A stretch of DNA of 64,000 nt from Mangifera indica (GCF_011075055.1 NC_058149.1:7322449-7386448), one strand, 5' to 3'. Shown: positions 23,865 through 36,611, counted from the first letter of the stretch. Made by a program: numbers and translations. The notes: generated from the sequence alone by a model not told the origin.

Positions 23865-25235
23865 ACTATTGAGGAAACACCAGTGGTACGTGAGTTTTCA
23901 GATGTGTTTCCAAGTGAGTTACCAGGATTAGCTCCCGAGAGAGAGATTGAGTTTAGTATAGAGTTGGCACCTGGCACAGCACCTATTTCAAGAGCACCCT
24001 ATCGAATGGCCTCTGCCGAGTTACAAGAATTGAAAAAGTAGCTTCAAGAGTTATTAGATCATGATTTTATCAGACCGAGCCATTCCCCTTGGGGAGCTCC
24101 CATCCTATTTGTGAAAAAGAAAGATGGGTCTATGAGAATGTGCATTGATTACAAAGAGCTAAATAAAGTCATAGTTAAGAACAAGTACCCGTTACCCAGG
24201 ATTGATGATTTATTTGATCAGTTGAAGGGATTCGTGGTCTTCTCCAAGATAGATTTGAGATCTGGTTATCACTAGGTGAGAGTGACAGAGAAGGATATAC
24301 CCAAGACAGCTTTCCAAACGAGGTATGACCATTTTGAGTTTGTAGTGATGTTATTCGGATTGACAAATGCCCCTGCAGTATTTATGGATTTGATGAACAG
24401 GGTATTCCATGACTGCCTGGATAAATTTATTGTGGTATTCATTGATGATATCTTAGTATATTCTTGTAGTCGAGAGGAACATGAGCAGCACTTGAGGTTT
24501 ACCCTCCAAAGATTGAGAGAGAAACAACTGTATGCCAAATTCTCAAAATGTGAATTTTAGCTAGATAAAGTTACCTTTTTGGGGCATGTGATTTCAGCAG
24601 AAGGTATATCAGTGGATCCCAGTAAGATCGAGGCAATAGTTGAATGGCAGAGACCAAACACAGTCAAAGAGGTTCGTAGTTTCCTGGGTTTGGCAGGGTA
24701 TTATCGGAGGTTTGTGGAAGGATTTTCCAGATTAGCTAGACCTCTTACAACTCTCACAAAGAAAACAATGCCATTTCAGTAGTCAGAAGCCTGTGAGGCA
24801 AACTTCCAAGAATTGAAAAGAAGATTGACTACTGCTCCGGTGTTAGCACTTCCAGAGGAGGGAGTTGAGTATGATTTATACACCGATGCCTCACACGGTG
24901 GTTTAGGAGCAGTGTTGATGCAGCGAGGCAAGGTGATAGCATATGCCTTAAGACAATTGAAAGAATTTGAAACTTGATACCCCACTCATGATTTGGAGTT
25001 AGCAGCGGTGGTTTTTGCTTTGAAAATTTGGAGACACTATTTGTATGGGGTAAAATGTAATATTTATATTGATCATAAGAGCCTCATATATTTTTTCACT
25101 CAGAAGGAATTAAATATGAGGTAGAGGCGATAGCTCAAGCTAGTAAAAGACTATGATTATGATATTAAATACCATCCAGACAAGGCTAATGTGGTTGCAG
25201 ACGCCCTCAATAGAAATGTGATGATATCACAATTA
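23865..25235 (+). pseudogene. Tekay pol: reverse transcriptase and RNase H
   Basis: Recognisable blocks are [34 protein letters not shown] (about 24082-24141), [20 protein letters not shown], the [11 protein letters not shown] active site (about 24433-24465), [16 protein letters not shown] and the RNase H start LYTDASHGGLGAVLMQRGK. In-frame stops are at 24039, 24273, 24558 and 24780 (TAG), 24975 (TGA), 25122 and 25131 (TAG). No frameshift is seen. Nearly all sit where chromovirus proteins have Gln or Trp. Confidence 0.93.
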
Positions 25236-26579
25236 ACGGGCCAGAGAGAAATTCAGAGAAAGATGGACCGAGAGCAGATTGAGCTTGTGATTGGGGCTCT
25301 CGCCAGGTTAGAGATTCAACCCACTCTCATAGATGAAATTCAAGAAGCTTAGACACAAGATGAATGGTGTCAACAGAAAATTCAGACGGTTCAAGAGGGT
25401 CTTGAGGAAAATTTTCAGGTATCAAATGAAATTCTCAAATTCAAAGATCGAGTATATGTTCCCCAGATGATTGAATTGAGACAAAGAATTCTTATAGAGG
25501 CTCATAGTTCTCTTTACACTGCCCATCCTAGGGGTGTAAAGATGTATCAGGACTTAAAAAGACATTTTTTGTGGTCAGGCATGAAAAAGGATATAGGTGA
25601 GTTTGTTACTAGATGTCTCACCTGTCAGCAAATTAAGGTCGAACACTAGAGACCTGCAGGGTTACTTCAACCTCTACCTATTCCAGAATGGAAATAGGAG
25701 CATATCTCCATGGACTTCATTAGTGGACTCCCTAGAGCTCAGAATGGATGTAATGCTATCTGGGTGATTGTTGATAGATTGACTGAGTCAGCTCATTTCC
25801 TGTCCATCAAAGATACTACTGCCGCAGATTAGTTGGGGAGATTATATGTTAGGGAGATTATTAGATTACATGGTGTACCCAGGACCATAATATCTTATCG
25901 TGATACGAGATTTGTATCAGCTTTCTGGAAGAGTCTCTAAAGATTCTTGGGTACTAATTTGACATTTAGTATAGCTTATCATCCTCAGACAGATGGTCAA
26001 ACGGAGAGGGTTAATCAGATTTTGGAAGACATGTTGAGAGCTTGTTGCCTAGATCATAAAGCCACGTGGGTAGAAATGTTGCCCTTAGTGGAGTTTGCTT
26101 ACAATAATAGCTACCAGACGACTATTCAGATAGCACCTTATGAGGTATTATATGGTAGGAGGTGTCGTTCTCCTCTTCACTGGGATGAGATAGGAGAGAG
26201 AGATGTGTTATCCCGATCCCTTGGACCTGAATTGACCCAGAAAATGATTGATGATGTCCAACTGATCAGGCAGAGAATAAAACAGGCTCAGGATTGACAG
26301 AAAAGCTATGCAGATCATCGACGCCGAGACTTGGAATTCAATGTAAGTGAATTTGTATTTGTAAAGGTTACTCCATTCAAGCATTTGATGAGATTCGAAA
26401 AGAAGGGAAAGCTAGCACCCAGATTTATTGGTCCATATGAGATACTTGATAGAGTTGGTAAAGTGGCTTACAGATTAGCCTTACCAGCGAGTATGGATCG
26501 GATTCATGATGTATTTCATGTCTCATCGTTAAGAAAATGTCTTGGTGATCATTCCCAAGTTGTGAATACAGAAGATATT
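25236..26579 (+). pseudogene. Tekay pol: integrase
   Basis: The zinc-binding region shows HSSLYTAHPRGVKMYQDL and CLTCQQIK (about 25503-25640). The core shows ISMDFISGLP (first Asp), [13 protein letters not shown] (second Asp) and FSIAYHPQTDGQTERVNQIL with the conserved Glu in the following VNQILEDM. The GPYEIL...VAYRLALP region follows from about 26430. In-frame stops are at 25350, 25647, 25695 and 25830 (TAG), 25938 (TAA) and 26295 (TGA). Confidence 0.92.
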
Positions 26580-26750
26580 AAGTTATCAGAAGACCTTAGT
26601 TATAAAGAAAAACCGATTCAGATACTTGACAGAATAATTAAACAACTAAGGAACCGACAGATTCCTTTAGTAAAAGTCTTATGGACAAACCAGAAGACAG
26701 AGGAGGCTACCTGGGAAATGGAGCAAACCATGAAGGAGAAGCATCCATAA
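26580..26750 (+). pseudogene. Chromodomain at the C-terminus of Tekay integrase
   Basis: The end of pol reads PIQILDRIIKQLRNRQIPLV, then KVLWTNQKTEEATWEME, the aromatic-rich pattern of the chromodomains that give the chromovirus group its name. The family is known for targeting heterochromatin marked by histone H3 lysine 9 methylation. The piece itself is open to the natural stop at 26748, but it is downstream of many stops. Confidence 0.88.
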
Positions 26751-26784
26751 TTGTTTTTGTGAATTCCGAGGACGGAATTCTTAT

Positions 26785-26797
26785 GAGGGGGGAAGAG
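26785..26797 (+). other. Polypurine tract of the Tekay element
   Basis: GAGGGGGGAAGAG lies directly before the 3' LTR start at 26799. Confidence 0.88.
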
Positions 26798-26798
26798 T

Positions 26799-26891
26799 TG
26801 TAATACCCTCAGGTATATTCCTGAGGTAATTATGTCTTTTGACACTGTTTTGAGATTTTTCCCATTTTAAATATATATATGTATGGGTGTG

Positions 26892-26937
<46 letters not shown>

Positions 26938-29087
26938 TTATTTATTTATTTTTATATATATATAAATACAAAAAAAAGTCAAAAAAAAGAAAAGGAAAAA
27001 GACAAAGAGAAAAAGAGAAAGAGATAAGGCTTTATATAAAAAGAGAAAAAGAAGACAAAAAAAGGAAACTTCAAGAATTTCCATCTTCTCCCGTAAAAAC
27101 TCCAGCAGCCAGCCCTTACCTACTTGTTTTCTTCATTTTTAGAAGGAAAGTGGATGATTTGAAGAGTTTGAAAGAAGAGTAAGGAAAGAAAAGAAGAATA
27201 AGCACCTTGGAAGTTTTGGTAACCAAAGATCTCCTTCCTTTCCCTTTCATCTATGCTTATATGCATGTTATGTGAATATGTTAGTGTGTTTTGGTATTGA
27301 TTTAAAGTTGTCTTGGTGATAAAGAAAGCAAAACAAAAAGGAGGAAGCCAACTTGCAAAGATTTGGCTTGAAACAAGGTAAGGGATATCATCCTTGATAT
27401 GTGACATGTTTTAAGCTTTTGGTTCCTTGGATCTATGTTATAAATGATGATTTTGATGTTGAGGAATATTGTTTTGCCATTTGGGATGTCTATGTATGTG
27501 ATTTTGTTCATGGCAGAAAGTTGCATAATATTTACAGTTTTTGCCACTGAGTTTGTCCCATGTTTTGGCTGTCTTATTTGATGAATTATGAGTGCTATTA
27601 TATCTTGTTGGAAATCTATTTGAATCCTCTTTCCAATGATATATAGCTTGTATGAATTAGAGATCATTTGGACTGTTAAAGATTTGTATGAACCGAAAGG
27701 ACTGATTTACTAAATAAACAGAGGAGGCAGTTTTGTCAGTGAGTTTATCTCACGTTTTGACTGCCTTATCTATGGAATTATGAGTGCTATTATATCTCGT
27801 TGGAAATCTCTTTGAATTATCTTTTCAGTGATATATAGCTTGCATGAATTGGGAATCATTGGGATTGTTAAATATTGCATGAACCACAAGGACTGCTTTA
27901 TCAAATAAACAGAGGAGGCAGTTTTTGTCAGTAAATTTATCTGCTGTTTTGACTGCCTGATTGAATGAATTATGAGTGCTATTATAGCTTGTTAGAAAGA
28001 TCTTTGAATCCTCGTTTCGATGATATGTAGCTTGTATGAATTAGAAACTGTTTGGACTGTGAAATTGTATGAAAAAGAAGGCTGCCCTGTCAAATGAACA
28101 GGGTTGTGAACAGTATTTCATAGTTTTGGAAAGGAAAAGAAAGGAAAGAAAGGAAAGGAAAGGAAAGGAAAAAAAAAAAAGAAGAGAAAAAGAAAAGCAA
28201 GAAAAGGTTGAGACTCAAGATTTAGGGGTCGTCCCAAGAGTAATGTCTGGTGAGTTATGAATAAATTTAAATGGAAGCAAAATTAGTAAGATATAAGACC
28301 CACATGCATGCTATAAACTATGAGGGGGCACTTTACACTGCACCACTCGCAGTAGGGCACGTCTGCAGTAAGACACGTCCGTAGTAGGATATAGACCCCC
28401 GTAGGGTCCGCTCGCAATAGAGCTCAATTCAGATTCAGAAATAGTGTAGTGAAAGAAAAAAAGCTTGAGCTTAGAAAAGTGTCAAATCCCTATAGTTAGC
28501 TTCCAGAAAGTATTAAATAGACACCAGATGGGACAAAGTATGACCCAAATAGTAAAGAGTGAACTAAATTACCCCCTCAATCTCTTATAGAGGTTAGGAT
28601 GTGAGGTTGAGTCCCAAAAGTGAGTTAGAACAGGAAAAAAAGATAGTTTACTTGATTCTTTCCCCTTACTGAGTGTTCTTATCACTCACTCACTTTTCTT
28701 TCCTGATTGCAGGTACAGGTGATCGAGGTAGCTGCGAGGCAGGGTCAGGTCAGGTCAGCGTAGGTAGATCCGGCTAGAGCAGGTTATCTCTGGTTTATAT
28801 TACATGCATACAGTGACATGTTCTTATCGACTTTTGACTTTTTGAGATTATGGTACAGTTGCAAATGATTACTCCCTGTTTTCAGATACTTTCAGATGAG
28901 TCTTCATATGAGTATATACATCTTTTGTTTGCTTCCAGATTTTTAGTTTTCTTGGAATACTTCATAAACACTTTTAATGATGTGTTTATTTTAAAGTATT
29001 TTTAAAAAGAAAAAAATTAGACGCTCCGAATATTAATTCGTAACATTTCTCCTTCGGTGGATAGTACTTCTAGGGAGGGATGTTACA
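26799..29087 (+). repeat. 3' LTR of the Tekay element (2289 bp)
   Basis: It is near-identical to the 5' LTR by eye, starting TGTAATACCC and ending GATGTTACA. Its TA run (26893-26932) is longer and followed by TTTA repeats to about 26951, while its GCAGTAG cluster is one 16-base unit shorter. Confidence 0.95.
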
Positions 29088-29092
29088 TAACC

Positions 29093-29743
29093 TACTAGAA
29101 TAATTAAGAAAAATTCTAAGTAATAAAAAAGCAATTACAAACAAAGAAGAACTTGAACAAAATCTATCGAAAATTTCATGTGTGTGTGCGTGTATAATAC
29201 TTAGGTTGTAACTAAAACTGAAGAAGATCGTATATATAATCAACACTTATGTCCAGAGATGTTCAACTTCTCTACCATGAAATAGCACAAATATCCTTTT
29301 AAAATAATTGTGGACAAAATACTAAAATAATATCATATATTCAGATATGATCAAAAAATCAAAATAATATCATATTAGAACAATGTCATATGAAAAGATA
29401 ATTTTTAGAATAATTTTATAATAATAAGAAAACTATCATATCAAAAGATTAGTATAATAATAATATCATATCAGAAAATGTAGATAAAAAAACTGTTATA
29501 TTCAGAAGATAAGATTCATATTTTAGTGATATGGTCAATAATAAAATATATATGCATACAACATTATAAAACACAACCTAAAAAATGTTATTACAAATAT
29601 TCATGAATTGTCAAATACATATACAATATAAACATATTTTACTACCAGTTAAAATATGCTTAAAGAGAAACTTGTTACGTTGTATTTTGCAATTTTACCT
29701 CCATAGTTGCAAGGACTGTTATTAGTTCTTTTAATATGTACAT
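29093..29743. repeat. OSC-C 3' flank
   Basis: It is homologous to 40130-40771 below copy D. It is AT-rich, with a GT-rich run near 29180, and contains no ORF. No canonical AATAAA is obvious just after the OSC stop codon. Confidence 0.7.
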
Positions 29744-32700
29744 TTAATATTCTTTAGATGATAGCAACACAGTATTGCGATATTCTCCCAAAGCCCATAT
29801 GGGAAAGATATTTCTATAAGCTGAATAACTTATCATGCAATTCTTGTTGAAGACTCCAATGATTTCCTATCAAAATAAAAAAGAAGAATGAACACATTGA
29901 TGTCTTTGAAATTAAGAGTATCTCATTTATGAAGTCTTTGTTGGTGTGAACTTGGAAAAAACTTTTTGAAAAAATTATAAATTAGTCTTGTCAAAATACA
30001 TGAAGGAAACTTGCACCTCAGTTGCTAAAGAAAAGTATGTTGGTTACCTGCTGTGGGAAATCTCCATTTTCCATTTGTAAATCAATTAGCACTTTAGCTG
30101 CACGATGTAATGGAACTGGATCTCTATAGCCCTATTCACGACCAAAAAAAAAAAATGATTGTTTTATTTTAGTTAGCCGTTTAGGGAACACCATTGGCCC
30201 TAGAAATTTAATAACATACTATACAATAGAACTATTACTTAATCATTTAGTGTACATCTCCAAACCCATAATTTCAATGACTCTATATGTAATACATGTA
30301 AAACATTCTTCACCGACTTTATATGTAATACATATAAAACATTATTCAATGAATCTATATGTAAAAACATTTAAAACTATGGTGAAAACATTTTCTTTTA
30401 AAAACATCATAATCTTAAAAAAATATATATATTCTATGTCGATTAGTCTAGGTTGAGGAAGACATTTTACACATGACCATGTGAGTAACATAGTTGCACA
30501 GTCTCATTTCCTTACACATTTATTTGATTGCAGTTAAACATAATTTGTGCGATATTGTAAATGTGCGTATGTAGAATATCTCACAGATACCCTTTCACAA
30601 TAACCTTCATATGAAAAATATATATAAAAAAAAGTTATAAGAAAAACATTTTTAATAGGTGTCATTATAATATAAAAAATATAAAAAAATAGTCTACACA
30701 TGTATTATATGTATCCCAAGCTCACATGTGTACTATAGGATAGAGTCTCACACATGTACTACGGGTGCTTTAGGCCCATATGCATTGTAAAACATGGCTC
30801 TACACCCTAAGAACGTAGAAAACTTGTGCATCGTAAAAATTCTAGTCTTATCCAGAAAACTCGTGATATGTTTTTATAAAAATCATATGCATGCAATCGG
30901 TGAGAGACTAAAAATTTTTGTCTACGGGGCATTTCCTGGCTCCATCTTTATTTGTCTATGCAACTAGTGAAAGTTAAAAATTTCTTGATGTGGACTAACA
31001 TTAATTATGATTTTGGTTTAATAAAACTAGGTATTGGAACAGTTTAATGTCAATTTATAGATGAGCTGAAGTGATCAATAAAAATGAGTTTAATACACTT
31101 AAAAGTTATGATCTAGGTAAACAACATAAGTATGGGTCTTAAGGTTTATTGGACCTTGAAGAGAGGTTAATTAACCTATTATATATTGGGTAGGTTTCTA
31201 CTCTAAAACCTAATACAGTATGGTTGCAGTATAGCTTACCCATGCAAAGCTATCATTCAAGGAGGTTTTTGGAGTAGAAGATTAACTCATATCGAGAGGT
31301 GATCTCAGTAAGTAATTTAAGCAGTTGTATGAATTCAATTTGCATGGTAATTCAAGTATTCTTAAAACCCTAAAGTTTAATTTAGTATTTTATGATCTAT
31401 GCATTGATCTTGTGAATTATAATTGCATGATTTTATGTTTGTTCATGCATAATAAATCTTACATGTGGTATCAGAATAATACGCATCAGGTTGTAAAATG
31501 ATTTTATGTTTTATTCATATACATACCTGGCCTGCCTCAATGAGAGCTAACATTGCCCATGCAGTGCTGACTAGATGTGCTTTGTTTCCTAGAAGATTTG
31601 TATATACCTATTTATTTACAGAAACATATATCACTCTTTGTTTTAGAATAACAAATACTCACATAAGAACAATGCTATATACACACACATTTAAATACAA
31701 CACTGGGTAAAAAGATGACATATCATCATCTGATTGCATATTATTTTATTCTTAATTTAAAATCACCTAATCACATAATGACATATTATTTATAGACCTA
31801 ATGATGTACTAGATAATGTATACACATAACTTTATAGAACAGATAAAGGGGTTTGGTTTCAGTAGTTTTCTGACCTTGTTTTGGCTTGAAAGGTAGCTCT
31901 CTCCCCAGCCTCCACAAGGAAGTTGCTTCGATAACAAAAACTCACATGCCTTTTTGATTCTATGGTTACTTCCATTTGTCTTTCCACTACTCACCAACCC
32001 TTTTATTCCAAACCATGTTCCATAAGTGAAGCACACTCCCCAACTCCCATACCTATTTTTATTCATTCCACAACATTAATTCTTTCTTTTAATCATTTTC
32101 TACTCTTAATTATATATTTCTAATTACATACTTAATATTTGCAGGGAGTTGTACAGTTTACCATGAGCCATCTGGTTGTTGTATGCTTTCAATAAACTTG
32201 ACTGCCTTTGCAATCGATATTTCTATTTCTTTAGTCCGATGGCCTGGATACTTGTTCATGAATGACTTTAGGCCTTGAATTGCTGCTGATGTGCATTCCA
32301 CATACCTATATATATGTTAAGTTTTAATTAATAATTTCGATCAACATTCATTGATAAATATATCGAGTTGTATGATCTTACGGATAATCTATCATAATAT
32401 CTCCAAATATTTCAGCCGGATTCATGATCTGAGAAAGATAGAATAGAACCATATAAAACTTTACTGTGGTTAAAATTTTAATAATTTAATTTGATTAATC
32501 CAAGGAGGGATTAATTTATATTTATGAATTACATACCTCCAACCATGCATAAGATCTTGTGAGTTCAAATGACGCAAAACCTCCATTTTTGTTCTGCTAG
32601 AAGGCGTACAAAATTCCATTTGTTAGTTCTTGCTTATATATTAATTCATTATTCACATTCTTAAATACCTGTAAGGATAAAATCACATTAACGGCATCGT

Positions 32701-35700
32701 ATAATTGATTTACTGGTATTGCTTCTCCCACAATATCAGATGGCATTTGTGACAACAGGATTGCCGCCTGTGATGAATATTTTAACATTGGATTAAAACT
32801 TAAAATAAATGAATTAAAACACATAATTAAAAAGTAAGCTGAATTACAGTACCTTTAATCCCTCAGCAGTGCAATCTGACACAGGCCAACCATTATCTAG
32901 AGTACAGAATGGCCATCCTCCCTTAGAAATGTGGCGATACCAATAATTTACATCATCTGAGCTATCTGTTCGAACCTAATTTAAATTAAAAAAAAAAAGA
33001 TTCAAAATAGATTAGCTTTCAAGTGAAATATATATATACATAAATTATAAATAAATTACTATGAATTAGAGTGATACTATACATACTCATTTTGTGTATA
33101 TAAATAGATACACAATTATGTGTCATTATATGATTGAGTGTTATTTTATCCAACTCAAAGTGAGTAAACATAGTTTTATTATTTCCATTATGCTGACACA
33201 TACTTGAGTGGCTTTGATGAAATTGTGTGCTTTCTTAAGCATGGACAAAGCAGCATATTCTGAATGAAGAAGATTAGTAGAGAGGATAGCTTGAACAGTA
33301 AAAGCAGCATCCCAGAATTGAGATCCATTGTTGCCTTGCATTTTCATTCCATCTTCAGCTATCCAAAGATAGTCTTTAATTCTTGGAAGGTGAAGCTTAA
33401 AAGCTAGAGAATCAGGGTCCTCCACCCAACAACACACCATGTTGAGTATTTTATTAACAGGTCCAAGGCATATATATTGAGTGGTTTCATCTTCATGGTG
33501 GATGTGTTTGATTACTGTTTTGAGAGCAGCTTCTCTCATCAACTTACGCATAGGCCATTTCATTAGAAGAGGTTCCACAAACTTGTTAATACAACTCCAT
33601 ATTATGTCTTGTATCATTGGATGAGGGTAGTAAAGGTCCTCCTAATAATCAAATATGCAAATTCTTCAATTAGTAATGAATTGTAAGCAAGGAGACTTCT
33701 AGGTGGAGCTATAGTTTAATTGAACTATGTAAAAATTAAATATGTAGTATTGCAATCCCATTTAATTAAAAAATATGCGGTTGAATGAGACAAACAATAT
33801 GAGTTGAAAAAGAGTAGAGGTTATTGTGCATTTGATTTTACCATTTAAATCTTAAATCTAATTAGATTCAGTGTTCAATTATTTTATTAATATATGAATA
33901 GACATGCATATAATATAATATAAAAGTGACATTCATTGATATAAATATTGATGATTTATATTTGATAATGATATAGGTAGATAGAAAATAGAGAGAGATA
34001 GAGATAAAGATAAATACATACTTCGGCACATTGATTTCTGGCATGGTCCCAATCAATATTCTTATAAGGAAGAGTGTAAAGCTCTCCTCTAAGAGAAATT
34101 ATAAGAAGGTTAATTGGTCCCACAAATCTCTTGCCATATAAATATGACATTGCCAAATATACCATTCGACTGTGACACCACATCCGTCTTGGATGAATGG
34201 GAACAAACTCAGGCACAACCCACATCTCAGGGAGTAAAGGATTGTTACCATTCCACTCGTATACACCAAGTATCTGCAAAGTATATTTGTAATTTATATA
34301 AATTATTGTAATATTATTGAATTATTATGAGAAAAGAAAAAAATAAAATAAAACAAACTGAAAGCCACATCTTTCCCCAAGATGGAATGGAAGTAACACC
34401 ACCCCGATCAATGATCCACTTTCGAGTTTTCTCCATGGCGCCATCGCCACCCTCCATTTCTTCTCCAAGCAATCTTAGAGCCACATAGGAGAGTGCTGTA
34501 CAAAACATTGTGCTGCATCCTTCTATATGTAATCCCCAACCCCCATCTTTATTCTACAATATTTTTTATTCAGTAAGTTGAATTATATACCACTTGATCA
34601 AAACAATCTGAAAGAAATTAACAAATAAATACCTGGTGGTTATACAAATAGCGTAGCATCTCTTTCCGATGTTCCAAATGTAGTATTGCATCTAAGGTTC
34701 CAGTAACATATAAGCCAATCACCTAAACAATTATTAAAAAAAATCTATCATTATTTTACTTCCTCTTGTGTGCAATTGCTTTGTTCTTTAATCATGAAAC
34801 TTTTGGAAGATCATTGTTCATTTTTATTAGCAAGCTCATCATATTATAAATAATCTCTTATATTGTTAAGCAATGTTTAATTATGTCTAACAATTATTAA
34901 TTGTATTAGATTTATTTTTTAACAATCTTTGAGCAAGGTAATGGGTAGAAATAATATTCTTTATTTAGTTCAAATTTATTGATTTAGTAATCTTGCTATC
35001 ATCTACTCAATTTCACTAGAAATAAATATTCATGTATGCAATTAAAGATTTATAATTGTACAATAATTAAGTACAATTAAAGATTTATTTAGTTCAAAAA
35101 TTAGTTTTGTCACTTAACGACAAATTAGTTTATGATTCGATAAGATAAGAATCAAAGAATACTTCTCCCCTCTTGATTCCAACTTGTTTAAGTCTGAGGG
35201 GTAAATAAACTTTTTTAAAATATTTGGGGTGTTAAAGAAACTTTTCAAGGATATTTTAGAAATTCAAAAAAGTTTGGAGGTGTTTTTAAAATTTGTTGTA
35301 GTGATAGGCTTCCTTGTATGAATGTTTCAATTCCTTGAATCAAGAATACCAAATACAATTGATATCAGAAATTAGCTTTTCTCCAAGAAAAAAATATTGC
35401 CAGTTTAAAATTGATTACTTTACAATCCGTGTTGAATAGATATCATTTTTCAAAATAAAAGTTGATAGAGAAATGTAAAAGATTAGACTAAATTAATATT
35501 CAACACAATCAATTCAATAAATTAATATTTTTGCCAATGTCCAACACCAACTAGCAAGTCTCGCTTTCAAAGTTAGTTGAAATCCTCTATCTTCCTTTAT
35601 TATTCCATTTGAACGAGTCGTTTTCTATATATATATATTTCGTATTATTTATTATGTTAATTAAAAAAGAAAATATTTTTTCTTAAAAATTATTAAGTAA

Positions 35701-36611
35701 AAATATAATTTTAACAAAATCAAAATTATCTTAATAATTTTTTAATATATAAGATGAATTTGATAATAAAATTTGTTCTTATAATACCTATCATATCATT
35801 ATTGATAATAAAAGTTATTGTAATATTTTATTATTTATAAATAAAGAAGTAATATTAATAATAAATAATAAATTTTTAAAATAATACATCATTACAATCA
35901 ACTAATTAAAAGATTATTTAAAATTAGAAAAAAAAAAAAGTAGCATAGAGAATATTATTGCTAAAATTAAATATAAGGAAAGGCTGGCTAGCCATCTCAA
36001 CAAAAGGCACCCATTTCCAAAATTTTCCCGCTTTTTCAAAAACACTAAACGTAATCCAAGGATTTTCTTATGTACCTATACGTTAGAATGAAAAAAGAAC
36101 AAAATAAGGGAATATAAAGATAAAATAAATATGTCTAATAGCAAGCATACCAAGCCAGGAAGAAGAAACAAAGGGCCACCATAATCGCCAGGCCAGAAGC
36201 CATCCTCAGTTTGAAGAGTTGAATAGAATCTCAGGCTTCTTCTCAATGTATTAGCCACCAATTCCTCTGTTATTTCTTCTTCACTTGTTATTTTCACTTT
36301 CTCAGGAAGCAAATTCATCTCACATGGATTCTCCTTTGCAAACTATAATAATAAAAAACTTCAAAATGACCTTCAAAAAATATATAACTATAATCTAAAT
36401 ATAATGAATTTACCTGAAGTCTCATAATAAGATCAGAACTATGCTTTTGTTGAAAGCGATTTTCGGTGAAGTGCTTTCGAAGAATTTCAACTTGTGCTTT
36501 TTCTTCAGGTGTTCCAAGCTCTGATTTAAATTCCCAGAACTGTCTGCCTGTGTGATTGTTTACACTTTGAACACATCCATCATTTCCTTCTGAAATCTTC
36601 AGCTTCCACAT
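29744..36611 (-). CDS. LAS: OSC copy C: lanosterol synthase-type oxidosqualene cyclase, intact, 15 exons, 766 aa
   Basis: Cyclises 2,3-oxidosqualene to a sterol-type triterpene at the ER membrane. Exons: 36414-36611, 36151-36342, 34633-34722, 34359-34553, 34022-34273, 33204-33641, 32853-32975, 32669-32767, 32537-32593, 32382-32428, 32162-32305, 31875-32052, 31527-31607, 30048-30131, 29744-29866. They sum to 2301 nt with matching phases, no stop and GT-AG at every intron; the usual OSC length is about 760 aa. Starts MWKLKI as OSCs do. Motifs: [63 protein letters not shown] (catalytic Asp, codon 32874-32876), [53 protein letters not shown]. These fit the cycloartenol/lanosterol clade. Asn (32892-32894) and Val (32880-32882) occupy the 477/481 positions, as in plant lanosterol synthases; Asn (33330-33332) replaces Tyr410. 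The product is inferred, and could be a different sterol or triterpene. Confidence 0.88.
35200..35636. other. Sequence unique to intron 2 of OSC-C
   Basis: Between TGTTTAAGT (shared with the other copies) and the shared AT-rich tail starting near 35637, about 430 bases have no counterpart in copies A, B, D or E. They begin CTGAGGGGTAAATAAACTT. No ORF or terminal repeat was recognised. The hairpin element and its target site are missing from this intron. Confidence 0.6.

Larger units (their letters stand above)
19774..29092 (+). mobile_element. Tekay/Del-lineage chromovirus (Ty3/gypsy) with 5-bp TSD
   Basis: The element spans 19779-29087 and is flanked by the exact direct repeat TAACC (19774-19778 and 29088-29092). 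The paralogous unoccupied site has a single TAACC at 40125-40129. Its LTRs are 2271 and 2289 bp, and the primer site matches initiator tRNA-Met. Gag, protease, reverse transcriptase, RNase H, integrase and a C-terminal chromodomain follow in order. Coding capacity is destroyed by about 19 stops plus one frame change, yet the LTRs look nearly identical by eye, so insertion appears recent. Confidence 0.96.

Noticed and set aside
29744..36611. Copy C as beta-amyrin or lupeol synthase
   Set aside because: The motifs CHSR rather than [32 protein letters not shown] and [10 protein letters not shown] fit the cycloartenol/lanosterol clade.
29744..36611. Copy C as ordinary cycloartenol synthase
   Set aside because: It is close in sequence, but the 477 and 481 positions are Asn and Val rather than His and Ile. 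The call stays open until products are tested.
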